From assembly GCA_000435635.1 (NCBI GenBank), contig FR882113.1, positions 53,305-61,392 of the forward strand: a DNA stretch of 8,088 nucleotides, in the 5' to 3' direction. The position numbers and the translations under genes were made by a program. Shown here piece after piece: positions 6,218-8,088 of the stretch (position 1 is the stretch's first letter; the number at the start of each line of letters is the position of its first letter). The DNA is from Prevotella sp. CAG:1320 (lineage in GTDB: Bacteria > Bacteroidota > Bacteroidia > Bacteroidales > Bacteroidaceae). Below the pieces are notes generated by a model, which worked only from the letters and a program-made list of their open reading frames with translations, was not told the origin of the DNA and ran no database searches.

Positions 6218-8088
6218 ATGAGAAAGAGTTTTGCCCTTCTATTATTCATCATGTATACGCTGGGGGCGGTCGCCCAGTTCGGCAGACTGTACATGGGTGA
6301 CCAATACCTGATGAGCAGCATCGCCTCAAAAGTCATCCAAGACCACTATGGCCGCATATGGATAGGGACACGCAACGGCGTATGCATGTATAACGGATAC
6401 CGTTTCCATAACTTCAAGAAAGAGAGCCACGGCGACTTGGGGCTCAACAGCAACTTCATCAACGAGGTATCCCAAGACCGCCAGGGAAACATCTACCTAG
6501 GCAGTAACGAAGGCGTATCAGTGCTTCGGGGAGACCATTTCCACGCCATACGCCTGATGGAAGGCAACAAGAAGGAAATCAAGGGATACGTGCAACGCAT
6601 TTACCAAACCAGCACTGGGGAAACACTCATCGCCGTCTCAGGACACGGAGTCTACAAAATGGTCAATGACACCACCGCGCAAATCTGGGACAAGCAACTC
6701 CGCGTAGCCAACTTCGTGACGGACATATTCGAAGACAGGAGCAAGCGTATATGGCTGCTGACCAGCAATAAGGGCGTATGGACGAGAGAAAACGGGATAT
6801 GGACAAAATGCCAGCTGCCCGATGACCCACAAGGCCCCTTCGTCAATATCTGCCAGGATCATGACGGCACGCTCTACCTGGCCAATCTCGGTGGAGGACT
6901 ATACCGCTCACGGAAAGGTAATCCCCTGCAACTGGAGTGCGTGCCCGGCACTAAGCACCTGCCCCTCAATACCGTCACGATCAGCCAGATGGGTTTCCTG
7001 CTGCTAGGCACCGATGGCGTGGGCGTATTCCGCTACCTGCCCCAAAGCCAACAAGTGGAACAGGTAAACCTCTACTGCCGGGAGGTGGACATCAACCGCG
7101 CCAAAATCATGTCTATCATGGAGGACAGGGAAGGCAACTTGTGGCTAAACCTTTTCCAAAAAGGAATATTCATGCAACCCCGCCCGCAGTTCGGTTTCCA
7201 ATACATCGGAGCGAAATCACCTACCCATAACCTCATAGGAGAAGCTTGCGTGATGGCCACCCGCTACGGGAAAGACGGAACACTCTACGTCTCCACGGAT
7301 AAGGACGGGCTCTACGCCATAGGCCCCGACGGCACGCTCAAACGTCACTATACGCCAGGAAAAGGCGCCCAGGCCGTACCTTTCACCATACTGGGCATCA
7401 CGGAAGACACGCAAGGCAGGCTGTGGATAGGCACTTACCTGCAAGGAGCGGGATGGCTGGACAAGCAGACCGGGGAATACCACCAACTGCGCCTGGCGAA
7501 CCCCATCACCACCAGCGTATTTGACGTAGTGGCAGACAAATGGCAAAACCTATGGATAGCCACCATGGGAGAAGGGCTCAAGCGCGTAAACCTCGCCACG
7601 GGGAAAGTGACCGAATACCGTGACAGGGGAGGGAAAGGGCTCTGCAACGACTATATCAACCAACTGAGGCTCTCCAGCGACGGCAAACGCCTCTACATAG
7701 GGACCTGCGAAGGCCTTAGCGCTTTCGACATCTCCCAAAACAAATGGATGCCGCTAGGCGATAAGGGAAAAGGCTTGCTGACCGACCTCTCCATCATAGA
7801 CATCGTTGAAGACGCGAAACAACACTTGTGGATAGCCACCTACAACGGCATCTGCCATTACGACCCCGCCAAGCGCACCACGCAATGGTACACGATGAAG
7901 AACAACCTGTCTGACAACAGCGTATCGGCACTCAGGATAGACCGAAAAGGCCGCCTGTGGGCTTCCACTACCCATGGACTCAATTGCCTGGACCCCAAGA
8001 CAGGCGAGATACGCAACTATTTCGCCAACGACGGGCTGCAAGGCAACGAATTCTCAGAAGGCGTGTCGTGCATGAAACCCAATGGAGA
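6218..8088 (+). CDS. Hybrid two-component system (HTCS) sensor/regulator, N-terminal periplasmic propeller part (partial)
   Basis: The frame opens at ATG 6218 and stays open for 623 codons to the window end. MRKSFALLLFIMYTLGAVA followed by Gln20 is a clean signal peptide and fixes the start. The rest is a chain of Reg_prop-type propeller repeats (Asp-x-x-Gly-x-hydrophobic-Trp/Tyr-hydrophobic-Gly/Ala-Thr). Clear ones start near Asp42 (DHYGRIWIGTRNGV), 87, 173, 214, 303, 397 (DTQGRLWIGT), 440, 532 (DAKQHLWIATYNGI) and 575. The last visible stretch, NDGLQGNEFSEG at about 604-615, resembles the sequence just before the Y_Y_Y domain in HTCS proteins. By family knowledge a Y_Y_Y domain, membrane segment, histidine kinase, receiver and AraC-type DNA-binding domain should follow, for about 1300-1400 residues, but none of these is in the window. 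Its divergent position beside a GH43-SusC-SusD cluster makes it the likely activator of that cluster, responding to a periplasmic oligosaccharide. Confidence 0.9.
   Translation, partial: MRKSFALLLFIMYTLGAVAQFGRLYMGDQYLMSSIASKVIQDHYGRIWIGTRNGVCMYNGYRFHNFKKESHGDLGLNSNFINEVSQDRQGNIYLGSNEGVSVLRGDHFHAIRLMEGNKKEIKGYVQRIYQTSTGETLIAVSGHGVYKMVNDTTAQIWDKQLRVANFVTDIFEDRSKRIWLLTSNKGVWTRENGIWTKCQLPDDPQGPFVNICQDHDGTLYLANLGGGLYRSRKGNPLQLECVPGTKHLPLNTVTISQMGFLLLGTDGVGVFRYLPQSQQVEQVNLYCREVDINRAKIMSIMEDREGNLWLNLFQKGIFMQPRPQFGFQYIGAKSPTHNLIGEACVMATRYGKDGTLYVSTDKDGLYAIGPDGTLKRHYTPGKGAQAVPFTILGITEDTQGRLWIGTYLQGAGWLDKQTGEYHQLRLANPITTSVFDVVADKWQNLWIATMGEGLKRVNLATGKVTEYRDRGGKGLCNDYINQLRLSSDGKRLYIGTCEGLSAFDISQNKWMPLGDKGKGLLTDLSIIDIVEDAKQHLWIATYNGICHYDPAKRTTQWYTMKNNLSDNSVSALRIDRKGRLWASTTHGLNCLDPKTGEIRNYFANDGLQGNEFSEGVSCMKPNG

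Noticed and set aside
6103..6300. A 65-codon plus-strand open frame overlapping the HTCS start
   Set aside because: It overlaps the HTCS signal peptide in another frame and covers two repeat motifs; there is no protein evidence.

Overview
The window looks like the regulatory end of a polysaccharide utilization locus (PUL) from a gut-type Bacteroidota bacterium, probably order Bacteroidales. The evidence is a SusC/SusD outer-membrane pair, a secreted GH43 glycosidase and a divergent gene whose product begins like a hybrid two-component system (HTCS) sensor. Two promoter boxes also fit the Bacteroidota -7 consensus TAnnTTTG. Genus and species cannot be fixed from this sequence.

Layout: positions 608 to 1 (minus strand, running off the window) hold the N-terminal 202 codons of a SusD/RagB-family surface lipoprotein. 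Positions 3768 to 640 (minus) hold a complete 1042-residue SusC/RagA TonB-dependent transporter, 31 bp upstream of the susD-like gene. Positions 5593 to 3989 (minus) hold a complete 534-residue secreted GH43 glycoside hydrolase. Between GH43 and susC lies a 220-bp gap containing a nested inverted-repeat structure, which includes a probable terminator, and then the likely susC promoter. Positions 6218 to 8088 (plus, running off the window) encode a signal peptide and a long Reg_prop beta-propeller sensor. The 624-bp divergent gap (5594-6217) is rich in repeats: a 23-bp perfect inverted repeat, a third partial copy of its hairpin unit, and four copies of a GCCTCGAAGAGG motif.

How the parts probably work together: the periplasmic propeller senses an oligosaccharide and, if the unseen part of the gene is a normal HTCS, activates the minus-strand genes. 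SusD and SusC capture and import glycan fragments, and the GH43 enzyme removes pentose (xylose or arabinose) units. The GH43 and susC promoters share a nearly identical 14-bp core (TAATTTTGCAAACA and TAAATTTGCAAACA), so they are probably separate but co-regulated transcription units. The substrate (arabinoxylan, arabinan or another pentose-bearing glycan) is an inference from GH43 alone.

I see no wholly new system. The least explained material is the repeat-dense divergent region and the nested hairpin structure between GH43 and susC.
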